Shown here: piece after piece, positions 18,701 through 26,374 of the stretch
Position numbering within the stretch: the stretch's first letter is position 1
Layout of the letters: every line of letters starts with the position of its first letter
Assembly: GCA_020848275.1 (NCBI GenBank)
Contig: JADLAK010000103.1
Coordinates: 62,001 to 126,000 of the forward strand
Direction of reading: 5' to 3'
Length of the DNA: 64,000 nt
From: Planctomycetota bacterium
GTDB taxonomy: Bacteria > Planctomycetota > UBA8742 > UBA2392
Position numbers and translations under genes: made by a program
Notes under the pieces: model-generated
The model's input: only the letters and a program-made list of their open reading frames with translations
Database searches by the model: none
Told to the model about the DNA's origin: nothing

Positions 18701-19853
18701 GGCCGACTTCACGGGCGCACTTGAAACGGACCTCGATCTCGAGGCCGGGACGCACGGAGATTTCCGCAAGTACCGCCAGCGCCTGGCGCTTGAATGCGGG
18801 GTCGGGGTCGGCGGCGAGCGAGAACAGCTCCTTGACCGTCGCCTCCATGTCTTCGCCAAGACGGATCATCGCCGAGATGCGGTAAAGCTTGAAGCGCTTG
18901 AACTCGGTGACCAGCCCCTGCTCCTTGCCGAACTTGTTCCAGGCCTCCTGGTAAAGGTCCTTCACGCGCTTGAGGTTCGCCGGCTCGTCGCCAAGGTCGC
19001 GGGTCAGCACTTCCGCCGCACGCAGGTAACCATTCAGCGAGTGCAGGCCGACGACGTAGTTCACGGACTGGTTGCTTAGGAAGCTTGGCACCGAAAGGAA
19101 CTCGTTGACGGCGCCTTCCGGCTGGCTGAGCGCCAGTTGCAGCTCGCCCTTGAGCATCATGCTTTCGAGCAACTCGACGCACACGATGCCGACATCGAAC
19201 TGGAATTCGTCAATCTGCGCCGTGCACTTTGCGATCCAGTCGCGGCGGGCGTCGCCGCCGACGGGATGGGTCAGTGAAATGATGTAGAAGCTTTTGCAGT
19301 ACTCAAAGCCGCAACGCACGAACTGCTGCCAGTTGGCGACGTCATCCTCCATCACGGCAAATCCGCTCATCGGGTACTTGTCACGCACTGTCTTGAGGCG
19401 AGTCAACTCTTCGCTCAGGGCCTTGGAGGCCGCCTCGGCAAGAGGGCGCGCCTTGGCGCTGCCCGAGTTCGCCAAGGCCTTGGCCAGTTCGAGGCGGATA
19501 ACCGCGAGATCGACCTTTTCGGCGCCTTCCTTGGGTTCGACACCGCCAAAGACTTTCTGCGCTTCGTCGTAGAGTTTGTCGCGCTCCGACTCGTTGCCGT
19601 TTTTCTGGAAGTTTTCGTCGGCCTTTTGCTTGATGACTTTGGCAAGGCTGACGCGGGCGCGGCCTTTTTCCTTCTCGCTGCCCGATTCAATCTGCTTGCG
19701 GAGGATGCGCTCGGCCTCGTCAAACATGCGCAACTGCGTGCCGAGATATTCGCCATAGGGGCTCATATCGCGCGCGCGCAGCGAGTTGCCGATTAGTACG
19801 GTCGCTGCAACCACTGCAAGCAACGTGAGAAACGAACGTTTTACATACGGCAT
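15735..19853 (-). CDS. Very large exported helical-repeat (TPR-like) protein
   Basis: 1372 residues, with an N-terminal signal or anchor helix (SFLTLLAVVAATVLIGNSL). The whole mature part is alpha-helical with degenerate TPR-like units, for instance RVGDIYEKMFRFLDASIVYR and QLGTAYFERYKVGGNVEDLV. No catalytic motif was found. The ATG at 19853 has a GGAGACGG site. It lies between a secretin and a TolQR-type motor on one strand. A periplasmic scaffold linking the outer-membrane pore to the inner-membrane motor is the simplest reading, and that is inference. Confidence 0.8.
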   Translation of the reverse strand: MPYVKRSFLTLLAVVAATVLIGNSLRARDMSPYGEYLGTQLRMFDEAERILRKQIESGSEKEKGRARVSLAKVIKQKADENFQKNGNESERDKLYDEAQKVFGGVEPKEGAEKVDLAVIRLELAKALANSGSAKARPLAEAASKALSEELTRLKTVRDKYPMSGFAVMEDDVANWQQFVRCGFEYCKSFYIISLTHPVGGDARRDWIAKCTAQIDEFQFDVGIVCVELLESMMLKGELQLALSQPEGAVNEFLSVPSFLSNQSVNYVVGLHSLNGYLRAAEVLTRDLGDEPANLKRVKDLYQEAWNKFGKEQGLVTEFKRFKLYRISAMIRLGEDMEATVKELFSLAADPDPAFKRQALAVLAEISVRPGLEIEVRFKCAREVGRNSENVGQLLRAAQAFQSLISQCGTVEQFEKYAPAAYLRVGDIYEKMFRFLDASIVYREAAYRTGYFRTKFGGADETEPAAGQPLGDDNKHMEGRCDAITDSKTAYGYPLMMAKNFLKVTKWLTSSQYGDQTSNEFKKLFEEANNVVANYGDQDQMFENLMRQASEQVNRSNWAQAAVRYLKIPSVFKKYHLCLDNAARCYRELAGAKNSLRMNTRGSDEEVESPQFFKDQQARHEPDLNKLPKNLWEGIDARHWDVINNAQTEGDVANWHKAVYYYQKYFMFLLIREWERVSKRIEPEKADWIDALIALCESKQEDWIKIPAATRKPDAELRRLALSMHNFAYLLRVMPASVKDVGENKARTKMEDEYRPMAIKLLRRMPSLFELHFRLEGNLTVDELKLNRDFTQSVVDLSFYAMVDDLDADGAEAMLTIYREKFSPPADAADNVKKAAKKKLFDMIGRVYSLYLKVYDPRTQALNSAATNLRSRFNQLKLGLFVERIGPKYPEAAKRLDEAKGQLARDKALAQHFWDDWLVKGTFEASDNVKTLLAAELSATVKKKWDELAESYPARWAKAMRQDFDKIVKDKQFDGIRDEAIKLLQGGKDSDIVDKLEERGKQNDPSASLFGTLGTQVYLNTGHLRYFTGTVFVYEFGGFLNTVATDLDGRLRPLMVKVLTYYQMYQEAKREDTGVSSVMDAKDRFALGKQYFRVHDWERAINYLAPLLDEQVKAKAYGDRTMVPANVQTKKIGIVKSGEEVELCFQLGTAYFERYKVGGNVEDLVKAAPLMRRAYSFVQVRNANEMAKNVRAPFELTFKDEMENYYLDIVETMSEIYLELHKKGGVKADFLAAADQFNANLEVKKNAKGEPLMQPMPSDEASYLWEARRIRLDTWGAFYRLDDHPWRSEFRDNVMTWIQLTALWLKKYGKKPMGIAELEGGEAALKTQIEEAISVGTQNSEGSEHFEDEGTVAWKKDLAAAVVELKTAWANAK

Positions 19854-19989
19854 AGGCCGTCTCCGTTAGCCTCGGAGGCAGAAAAGATAGTTGTGGTCTG
19901 GTTGGGGCAGACCTCTATACCATCCCAAACGGCCAACTCAATGCATGGTTCAGTCATTGGCCGCAATTCTCCCAACGGAAAATGAACGA

Positions 19990-20053
19990 CCCCCGGCAAA
20001 CGCCGAGGGCCGCCCTGAACTTGTCTTCTACACCGGGGTTTCCCCACCCCGGT
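19990..20053 (-). other. Two GC-rich hairpins between the secretin and the large TPR gene
   Basis: A stem ACCGGGGT / ACCCCGGT (20032-20053, 6-nt loop) and, 20 bp on, a stem with one G-T pair (19990-20009, 4-nt loop), both right after the secretin stop at 20058. Neither has a good T-run on the minus strand, so they may slow or partly end transcription or protect the mRNA end. The remaining 140 bp to the TPR start show nothing recognisable. Confidence 0.45.
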
Positions 20054-20057
20054 TTTG

Positions 20058-22775
20058 CTACCGGTTACGCGGCTGCGAAACGCCGTTGTCGTAGTGGTAG
20101 GCGACTTCTTCTTCCGGGTCCACGATGCGGGCGGTGACGATGATCATTATGTCCGAACGCACGGTGCTCTTGCCCTTGCGCTTGAACAACGCGCCCAGCA
20201 GCGGGATGTCCGAGAGGAAGGGGATGCCGGACTCCTCATCGAGTTCGACCATCTTGCGCAAGCCGCCGATCACAAAGCTGCCGCCATCGGGCAGGGTAAT
20301 GGTAGTGCGGATACGCTGCAGCGTGAGTTGCGGCGTCTGGATGGCGACCGGCGTACCGACGCCCAGCGACGTGGTAAACGTCGGGATCGGGCGCAGGACT
20401 GTCGCCAGCGTGGGACGCAGCTCCAGGGTGATATAGCGGCGGTCGGCGCTGACCGTGGGACGTACGTCCAGCACGATGCCGTCGCGGATGACGTCGACGA
20501 CAGGGTCGGCGACCGCGGTGCCCGTGGCGACGTTGGTGTTGAAGTCGCGGATGTACGCGATTTCGTTCATCACGCTGACGTGGGCGCGCTGGGTGTTGTG
20601 CACGGTGATGCGGGGCGCCGTCAGCAGCGTGGCGCGTTCGCGCTTGCGCACGGCGCGCAGCACTGCGTTGATTTCCGGGTTGTCGACAAACGCGAGCTGG
20701 AATGACGCGCCGCCCGAGTTGGTGAGGCCCTGGCTGCCGCGCACGCCGCCGAGCGCCTGGTCAAACAGGTTCTCGATTCGCAGGCGCTGGTCGATGCGGA
20801 CGTTGCCCGAAGGCGGCATGTCCTGGAAGAAGAAGCCGGCCGCGTTGCCCGAACCGCCGGGGCCCACGGGGTTGGCGTTGTTGCCGAACTGAATGTCGTC
20901 AAGGGCGGCCGGGACAGGCGGAACGCCCGGGGGCGGAATCTGCGGGCTGCCGCCGATGCCGCGGAAGTCCATGCCGATGTCCTCGAGGAAGTCGTCGCGG
21001 ATGCTGATGAAGCGCGCCTCGACGGTGACGGTCAGGCCCTGACTGCGGCGCAGGTCCGTCAGCAGGTTCTCGACAGCGTCAACGATCTCGGGACGGTTGA
21101 CGACGATCAGGTCCTGCTGGCGCGGGACAATACGGTTGGTGTCGTCCCATTCGCCCGCGTGGACGGTATTAGTGATGACGTCGGCGAGGTCGCCGATGGT
21201 GACGCCGGGCGGGTCGGTGACAGCGGGTTCCGTGGGGATGCGCTGGCGGTCGGTGTCGTCTTCACTCAGGCGAGGCTCCGAGCCGCGGAAGTTGCGCAGG
21301 TTCACCAGCAAGTCGGCCACGTTGAACACGCGGCGCACGGCGTTGCGGGCGCCGGGCGCGTCGGCGGCGTCGATAACCACCGCGCCGTTTTCAATGCGCC
21401 AGGACAGTTGCAGCTCGGTCTGGATGAAATTCAGCGCCTGGCGCAGCTTCACGCGCCCGACGTCGAGCTGGAACTTCAACTCCGCGGAAACCGCCTTGGC
21501 GCGGATGATGTTGATGCCGCCGCCCGCCGCACGCAGGCGCTCAATCAGGATGTCGATTTCCATTTCTTCGGGCGGAAGCTGGACTTCGACGTTTTCGATA
21601 GCCGCGCGCACCGAGATGTCTTCCTTCGACAACTGCGTGCGCTGTTCCTTGGCCAGGCGGTCGCTGCGCATCAGCGAGTACAGGTAGGTCTCATACTCGG
21701 GCAGCGTGATGTCGTTTTCCGGGAAGGCAGCGATGCCGACGATGGTAGCCATCGACTGCTTCCAGTTCTGGTTGAAGCTTTCGAACGCGTTGCGCTCGTT
21801 GAGGCCCTTTTCGAGGTTGCGGGCGATGGTCTTCATGCGCGCGACTTCGTCGTTGTACGGGTCCTCGCGCAGGATTTTGTCGAGCACGATGATGCACTCG
21901 CGGTATTCCTTGCGGTCGAAGTATTCCTTGGCGCGGGTATAGAGGTTGCGGATTTCCTCGCGGTAGCGGTCGAGTTCTTCCTGCATTTCAAGTTCGCGCA
22001 GGCGGCGTTCCTGCTCGGTGATCTTGACGTAGTCGCGCACGCGCGATTCTTCGCGCTTCTGGCGGGCGTCCTCGATCATCAGGCGGGCTTCGCGCTCAAA
22101 GGCCTCGGTCTCAAGCATGTAGCCGGTCCAGCGGATCACGTCGAGCACCTTCTCGAGCTCGGCGATCGCCTCGCTGTATTTGCCCTCGTTGATCAGCTTG
22201 TTGGCGCGGTCAAGGCCGCTGTTGATCTCGTAGCGCGCTTCGCTGCGCGTGGCGCGTTCTTCGTCGGCGCGGGTGCGCGCAAGCTTGCTCGCCTCGCCCG
22301 ATGAACTGCCCAGCGCGACATCGACGTCGTTCTTCACCTGCAACGCGCGCGGGTTCTTGTCGTCGAGCGACAGCGCGTCGTCGACATACTTCAGGGCCTT
22401 GTCGAAGTCGCTGGCGCGGTAGAACTGGTACGCCTCGTCGGCATAGTAGTTCGCCAGCGCGCGCTTTTCGCTGTCCGACACCTTGACCGTGTCCCCTTTG
22501 CCGACGCGTGCTGCGCCGCCGATGCGGTCCGCCACCGGCTGTGTTTCGCCGCTGGCTGCAGGTTCGGGTTTGGAGGCCTCAACGCGCGGCGTTTCGCGCG
22601 ATGTCTTGTCGGCCTTCATGTCCTCGGCTTCAAAGCGCGAGACGTAATCGTCAGTGGTCGGCTTGACCGACACGGACGAAGCCGCGCCGCCGCCTTGGGT
22701 CGCACAAGCCGCGAGGAATCCGGTAATCGAAGCACAAACGACTAACGCCAGGCGTTTCGCCAGCATTGCCTTCAT
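20058..22775 (-). CDS. Secretin-family outer-membrane lipoprotein with TPR-like N-terminus
   Basis: 905 residues. The lipobox LAAC places the lipidated Cys at residue 24. Residues about 90-330 are TPR-like and strongly charged coiled-coil helices. A secretin N-domain-like part follows (ISVRAAIENVEVQLPP... FQLDVGRVKLRQALNFI), and then the secretin beta-barrel domain, with LTAPRITVHN and the closing SGIPFLSDIPLLGALFKR and SDIMIIVTARIVDP motifs typical of GspD/PilQ. It would form a multimeric outer-membrane pore. ATG at 22775 has a GGAGCC site. It opens the minus-strand cluster that ends with TolQ and TolR-type genes. Confidence 0.9.
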   Translation of the reverse strand: MKAMLAKRLALVVCASITGFLAACATQGGGAASSVSVKPTTDDYVSRFEAEDMKADKTSRETPRVEASKPEPAASGETQPVADRIGGAARVGKGDTVKVSDSEKRALANYYADEAYQFYRASDFDKALKYVDDALSLDDKNPRALQVKNDVDVALGSSSGEASKLARTRADEERATRSEARYEINSGLDRANKLINEGKYSEAIAELEKVLDVIRWTGYMLETEAFEREARLMIEDARQKREESRVRDYVKITEQERRLRELEMQEELDRYREEIRNLYTRAKEYFDRKEYRECIIVLDKILREDPYNDEVARMKTIARNLEKGLNERNAFESFNQNWKQSMATIVGIAAFPENDITLPEYETYLYSLMRSDRLAKEQRTQLSKEDISVRAAIENVEVQLPPEEMEIDILIERLRAAGGGINIIRAKAVSAELKFQLDVGRVKLRQALNFIQTELQLSWRIENGAVVIDAADAPGARNAVRRVFNVADLLVNLRNFRGSEPRLSEDDTDRQRIPTEPAVTDPPGVTIGDLADVITNTVHAGEWDDTNRIVPRQQDLIVVNRPEIVDAVENLLTDLRRSQGLTVTVEARFISIRDDFLEDIGMDFRGIGGSPQIPPPGVPPVPAALDDIQFGNNANPVGPGGSGNAAGFFFQDMPPSGNVRIDQRLRIENLFDQALGGVRGSQGLTNSGGASFQLAFVDNPEINAVLRAVRKRERATLLTAPRITVHNTQRAHVSVMNEIAYIRDFNTNVATGTAVADPVVDVIRDGIVLDVRPTVSADRRYITLELRPTLATVLRPIPTFTTSLGVGTPVAIQTPQLTLQRIRTTITLPDGGSFVIGGLRKMVELDEESGIPFLSDIPLLGALFKRKGKSTVRSDIMIIVTARIVDPEEEVAYHYDNGVSQPRNR

Positions 22776-22857
22776 GTCTAGGCTCCACATCCAACGGGGT
22801 TAACCGGGGACGCTGCGCGAGGGGTTCGCTTACTATAAACAGGGTGGGGTGCTCCTA

Positions 22858-22885
22858 AGTCTATTGGATGACCTTTGTGTGTCAA
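22858..22885 (-). promoter_or_regulatory. Sigma70-type promoter of the secretin gene
   Basis: On the minus strand, a perfect -35 TTGACA (22880-22885), a 16-bp spacer and TAGACT (22858-22863) lie about 80 bp upstream of the start at 22775. It is the best consensus promoter seen in the window. Confidence 0.65.
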
Positions 22886-22935
22886 TACTTCTGGCGATGG
22901 CGACGGTCATAATTTGGTCACGCGGGAAAACAGAG

Positions 22936-23006
22936 CCCCGCGCGTGAGCGCGGGGGTTTGAGCGACGGGGTTTGCGACTCCTATACCGCGGTGCTTGCGC
23001 ACCGCG
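22936..23006 (-). terminator. Tandem terminator-like hairpins after the DUF3160 gene
   Basis: Stem GCGGTGC with a GCAA loop on the minus strand (22987-23006), then stem CCCCGCGC / GCGCGGGG (22936-22955) followed by CTCTGTTTT. Both lie within 80 bp of the stop at 23016. Confidence 0.7.
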
Positions 23007-23015
23007 CTCTGTTGA

Positions 23016-25679
23016 TTACTTACTTGTGAAATTCTTCACCCATTGCGGGTCCGCGGGCGCTTTGCCCTCGGCCAGCATCTTCTGCCAGGCCTCGTCAGTG
23101 AGCCGGTCGTTCATAGGATGCCTGAACTCATAGAACGACAGCACCGGGCCAAAGCCGACCAGCAGCTTGCCGTCGGGGTTCAAGAACGTGATCGCCACCA
23201 GCCGCAACTTGCCGGTGCCGACCTCGAGGCATTGCTTGCTGTTACCGTCGGTGTGGACATCGGCGATGATGTCCGTGCGCAGGCCTTCTTTTTCGATCTT
23301 GCCGAAATCCTGGGCCAGCGCCTGCTTCACCCAGTTCGCAAAATACTTGATGTACTCGTAGTCCTTCTGGGCGAGTTCCTTGCCCTCGAGTTCGCGCCGG
23401 CTGATGTCCGCCAGCGTGCTGGACATCGCCGACAGGCGCTCGAGCCTTTCGCCCGCCGATTTCGGCAGCGCGCCGAGGTCTTTCAGGCCTTCCTTCATCA
23501 TCACGCACAGCCGCTGCATGCGTTCGTAGAATTCGACGTGCGGCTCGACAAAGCCGACGATGCGCGGATCGTTGAAGTCTGCGCCCGCCGTGGGAGGCGT
23601 CTCGCTCTGCTTGGCATAGAGAATCGTGTCGTGGCGAAGCTGCGACCAGGACGCCAGTGCCGCCGTCAACATGCGGTCGTCGTAGGCCTTGTTCTGCATG
23701 TACGTGGGATAGCCCGTGCGGCCCGAAGCGGGCGCCAGCAGCGGCTTCAGCGCATACAGCCAGCCGTAATACAGGTTCTGGTTCCAGTCCTTGTCCGGCA
23801 ACGCGTCCCATTGCTTCTTCAATTCGTCGAGGGATTTGTCGTAGCCCTGGTAGCCGTCGTCCTTGAGTTCATGCAGGATTTCGCGGGCGCGGCCGCTGCC
23901 CAAAAGCGTCATCACGTCAAGCCCGCGGGGAAACGCACGCACCGGGCCCCAGTTGGTTTCAACGTAGGTGAAGTTTTCCTTTGTGGCGGTCGTCGGGCGT
24001 CCCACCACGGGGAACACCAGGCGGCTCATGGCCTCGGAGTCGGGCACGAAACGCTGGCCCATCAGGCGCATGCCCTGCATCGCAACGCGCGCGGCCTGGA
24101 ACCCTTCCTCGCCGCTGTCGATCAGGACGCCGACGCCCGCTGTGCCGCCAAGAATGCGCGGCAGCGGCATCGCGGCAAGCCCGTCGCGGAATTTGCGCAG
24201 GGGCTCGACGTCAAAAAGTTTCTCGGGCTTGTCAGCGCCCAGAGCGCTCTTGAATTCAACCGGCGACAGGTCGTCCGCCGCGCCGACAAAGAATTCGGTG
24301 CAGGAATAAACACGCTTCCAGAAATCGGCCAGCGACTTGACCTTTTCGACAGCGACGGCATTCGCCGGGCGCGTTGTGGGCCTGGCTTCAAGGGTCATCA
24401 GGTCGTGGGCGACCAGCGCCGCCTGCAGCGTCATGCGCTCAGCCATCTCGTGCGTCACCGGCGGGTCGGCCTGCACGAGTTCGCCGTCGCGCGGAATTTC
24501 ATGGAACAGGAAGCTCATGCGGCCAAACCACATCATGGCCTTGAAGTAACGCTTAAGCAGCTCGCTGCGCGTGTAGTGGCCGCGGGGCAGGTACTGCGAG
24601 TAATTTTCCTTGTAGCCGAAAATCGGGCTGGCGTCCGACTTCTCGTGGGCGTCGATGAGTTTCATTTCCTTCTCGACGAGGTCAGCGATGTCAGCGTGCA
24701 CCTTCACCGCGGGCATCGGCACCTCGACGAGGCGAGACACCCAGCGACGGTCCTTGTCCTGCTCGACCTTGCGCTCGCGCGGCATCTCGGCCAGCAACTT
24801 GTACGCGACGCTGAGATAGGCCACGTTGCCCTTGAGCGCGTCGTGGCGGCGGTGCTGGCGCCCGGCCTCAATCACGTTCATGCCCGCGGTGTTGACCGAG
24901 GCCTTGGCTTCTTCGTACTGCCGGGTCTGCGAGGCCAGCAGTTCGCCGGCCATATCCAGCATGTCCCATGCAAACATCTGTTCTTCAAGGTCCTTCAACG
25001 CCTCGTCAAAGACGATGTGGAACAGGTGCAGCACCACGTCGGGCGTGACGACAACCGGCACTTCCTCGTCGCACAGCACCTCGTACATCTCAGTGAAATC
25101 GTCTTCGCTGGTGCGCTCGCCGACGACAAAACCGTTGGCCTTGAGCAATTCCGCGGCGCCCTCGTTTTTCAGCAGGCGCTCAACACGTTTCTGTTTGGCG
25201 TTTGCGATCTTGGCCGTGTCCAGCGGCAGCGTGTATTGCGCAACGTTGGCCGTCACCGGCTTACCGGGGCCGGGATAAAAGTTGCCGAAATTGAACCCGG
25301 GACCTGTTTGCTTTTTCAGGCCCACGACGGTGTTCTTGGGCACTTCGCGTTTGGCGCCTTCCTTCTTCTCTTCCTTATTGTCCACGTTGGCGCCGCCTGT
25401 GTTGGTTCCGCCAGTGAAGTTGTGGCCGCCGCTGTTCCACGGCTGCCAGCTCAACACCAGCGTAATTCCCAGCGCCGCCAAAAACGCCGCCGCCGCCGCA
25501 AACAGCCAGCGCGTGTCGCGCACAGGGTGCATTGTCAAAGTCGCTTGCATGGTTTCCCCTTTGAGATTGGCCTCAATCAGGCCCTGAAGTTTCGCACGTT
25601 CATTTGCCGTCAAAACCGCCCTGGGCGCGGCGAGGTTGACCACGGCGTTCACGGCGCGCTCGGAGTTGTCCTGGCTCAT
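23016..25679 (-). CDS. Membrane-anchored DUF3160 protein, probable anti-sigma partner
   Basis: 887 residues in three parts: a short cytoplasmic N-terminus (1-57) with an ANERAKLQGLIEANLKGE helix, one transmembrane helix (about 58-77) and a long exported part. After a Gly/Asn-rich linker, the exported part matches DUF3160: PVVVTPDVVLHLFHIVFDE, YSQYLPRGHYTRSELLKRYF and the C-terminal DVHTDGNSKQCLEVGTG. The function of DUF3160 is unknown. Its ATG overlaps the stop of an ECF sigma gene as ATGA. That pairing and the membrane topology suggest that the first 57 residues hold the sigma factor at the membrane, although there is no zinc-binding HxxxCxxC motif of common anti-sigma factors. Confidence 0.82.
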   Translation of the reverse strand: MSQDNSERAVNAVVNLAAPRAVLTANERAKLQGLIEANLKGETMQATLTMHPVRDTRWLFAAAAAFLAALGITLVLSWQPWNSGGHNFTGGTNTGGANVDNKEEKKEGAKREVPKNTVVGLKKQTGPGFNFGNFYPGPGKPVTANVAQYTLPLDTAKIANAKQKRVERLLKNEGAAELLKANGFVVGERTSEDDFTEMYEVLCDEEVPVVVTPDVVLHLFHIVFDEALKDLEEQMFAWDMLDMAGELLASQTRQYEEAKASVNTAGMNVIEAGRQHRRHDALKGNVAYLSVAYKLLAEMPRERKVEQDKDRRWVSRLVEVPMPAVKVHADIADLVEKEMKLIDAHEKSDASPIFGYKENYSQYLPRGHYTRSELLKRYFKAMMWFGRMSFLFHEIPRDGELVQADPPVTHEMAERMTLQAALVAHDLMTLEARPTTRPANAVAVEKVKSLADFWKRVYSCTEFFVGAADDLSPVEFKSALGADKPEKLFDVEPLRKFRDGLAAMPLPRILGGTAGVGVLIDSGEEGFQAARVAMQGMRLMGQRFVPDSEAMSRLVFPVVGRPTTATKENFTYVETNWGPVRAFPRGLDVMTLLGSGRAREILHELKDDGYQGYDKSLDELKKQWDALPDKDWNQNLYYGWLYALKPLLAPASGRTGYPTYMQNKAYDDRMLTAALASWSQLRHDTILYAKQSETPPTAGADFNDPRIVGFVEPHVEFYERMQRLCVMMKEGLKDLGALPKSAGERLERLSAMSSTLADISRRELEGKELAQKDYEYIKYFANWVKQALAQDFGKIEKEGLRTDIIADVHTDGNSKQCLEVGTGKLRLVAITFLNPDGKLLVGFGPVLSFYEFRHPMNDRLTDEAWQKMLAEGKAPADPQWVKNFTSK

Positions 25680-26272
25680 ATTAGATCCTCCGGGTTGGCC
25701 ATTTTCCGCCGCAATGCCGCCAGCAAAGCCTCGCGGGCCCGCACCACCAGCGACTTCGCCCCTGCTGCACTCATGCCCAGTTCCGCCCCCACCGTGTCGT
25801 AATCCATGCCTTCACGGTAGGTCGCCTCGAGCGCCCTTTGCTGCCGTGGCGGCAACTCCGAAATCGCCGCCCGGCAGAATCGCCCGAGTTCTTCACGTCC
25901 GGCCGCATCCGGCGGCGGCGTGCGGCCGGCAAACAACGTTTGCTCGACACTTTCGGGGGTCAGTCCGACTTTGCTCAGGCTTGGGATGCGTCCGCGACGA
26001 TGTTCGTCCACAAGTTTGTTGCGCGTCACCGCAATCATCCACGCCCACAGCGCCTCGTCGTCCGGCCAATCCTGGCCCCTGCGTGAGGCCGCAATGGCCG
26101 CCACCAGGGCTTCCTGCACGGCATCAAGCGCCGCTTCGCGCTGGCCGCAGCGCGCGCAGGCAAAGGCAAACAGCGGCTCAGAGAGCGCCGAAAGGCGTTC
26201 CCCAAGTGCGGTGCCTGTCTTTGGTGCGTCAGCCGCCAGCGCGGGCATGGGCTCTTTCTTCACGCTTTTCAC
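25676..26272 (-). CDS. ECF-type RNA polymerase sigma factor
   Basis: 198 residues. Region 2 (about 28-96) shows ALDAVQEALVAAIAA and the -10 recognition helix LWAWMIAVTRNKLVDEHRR. Region 4 (about 128-185) shows LPPRQQRALEATYREGMDYD and the helix-turn-helix VGAELGMSAAGAKSLVVRAR. It directs transcription of a small regulon, usually when released by an anti-sigma factor; the overlapping downstream gene is the likely partner. The start at GTG 26272 gives 24 residues before the sigma fold; ATG at 26248 is an equally good choice. Its start is divergent from the first membrane sigma fusion. Confidence 0.9.
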   Translation of the reverse strand: MKSVKKEPMPALAADAPKTGTALGERLSALSEPLFAFACARCGQREAALDAVQEALVAAIAASRRGQDWPDDEALWAWMIAVTRNKLVDEHRRGRIPSLSKVGLTPESVEQTLFAGRTPPPDAAGREELGRFCRAAISELPPRQQRALEATYREGMDYDTVGAELGMSAAGAKSLVVRAREALLAALRRKMANPEDLI

Positions 26273-26306
26273 CCTTTACTCGCGCGGCCGGCTAAGATCG
26301 TGTCGA

Positions 26307-26319
26307 AATTTCCACGGAA
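26307..26319 (+). promoter_or_regulatory. Shared dyad in front of membrane sigma factor 1
   Basis: TTTCCACGGAATTCGTC carries the dyad TTTCC-AC-GGAA. Related sequences occur before the two paralogues (29021-29034 and 31885-31898), each 36-56 bp before the start codon, which suggests a common regulator or promoter. Confidence 0.45.
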
Positions 26320-26374
26320 TTCGTCAAACAGTATCCCCCCTGCGGACAGTTACATGCGGGAGCTGGACGAACAT

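Noticed and set aside
23043..25802. A 919-codon open frame on the plus strand opposite the DUF3160 gene
   Set aside because: Antisense to a gene with a clear family match; composition is rich in Arg, His, Val and Gln as expected of the reverse strand.
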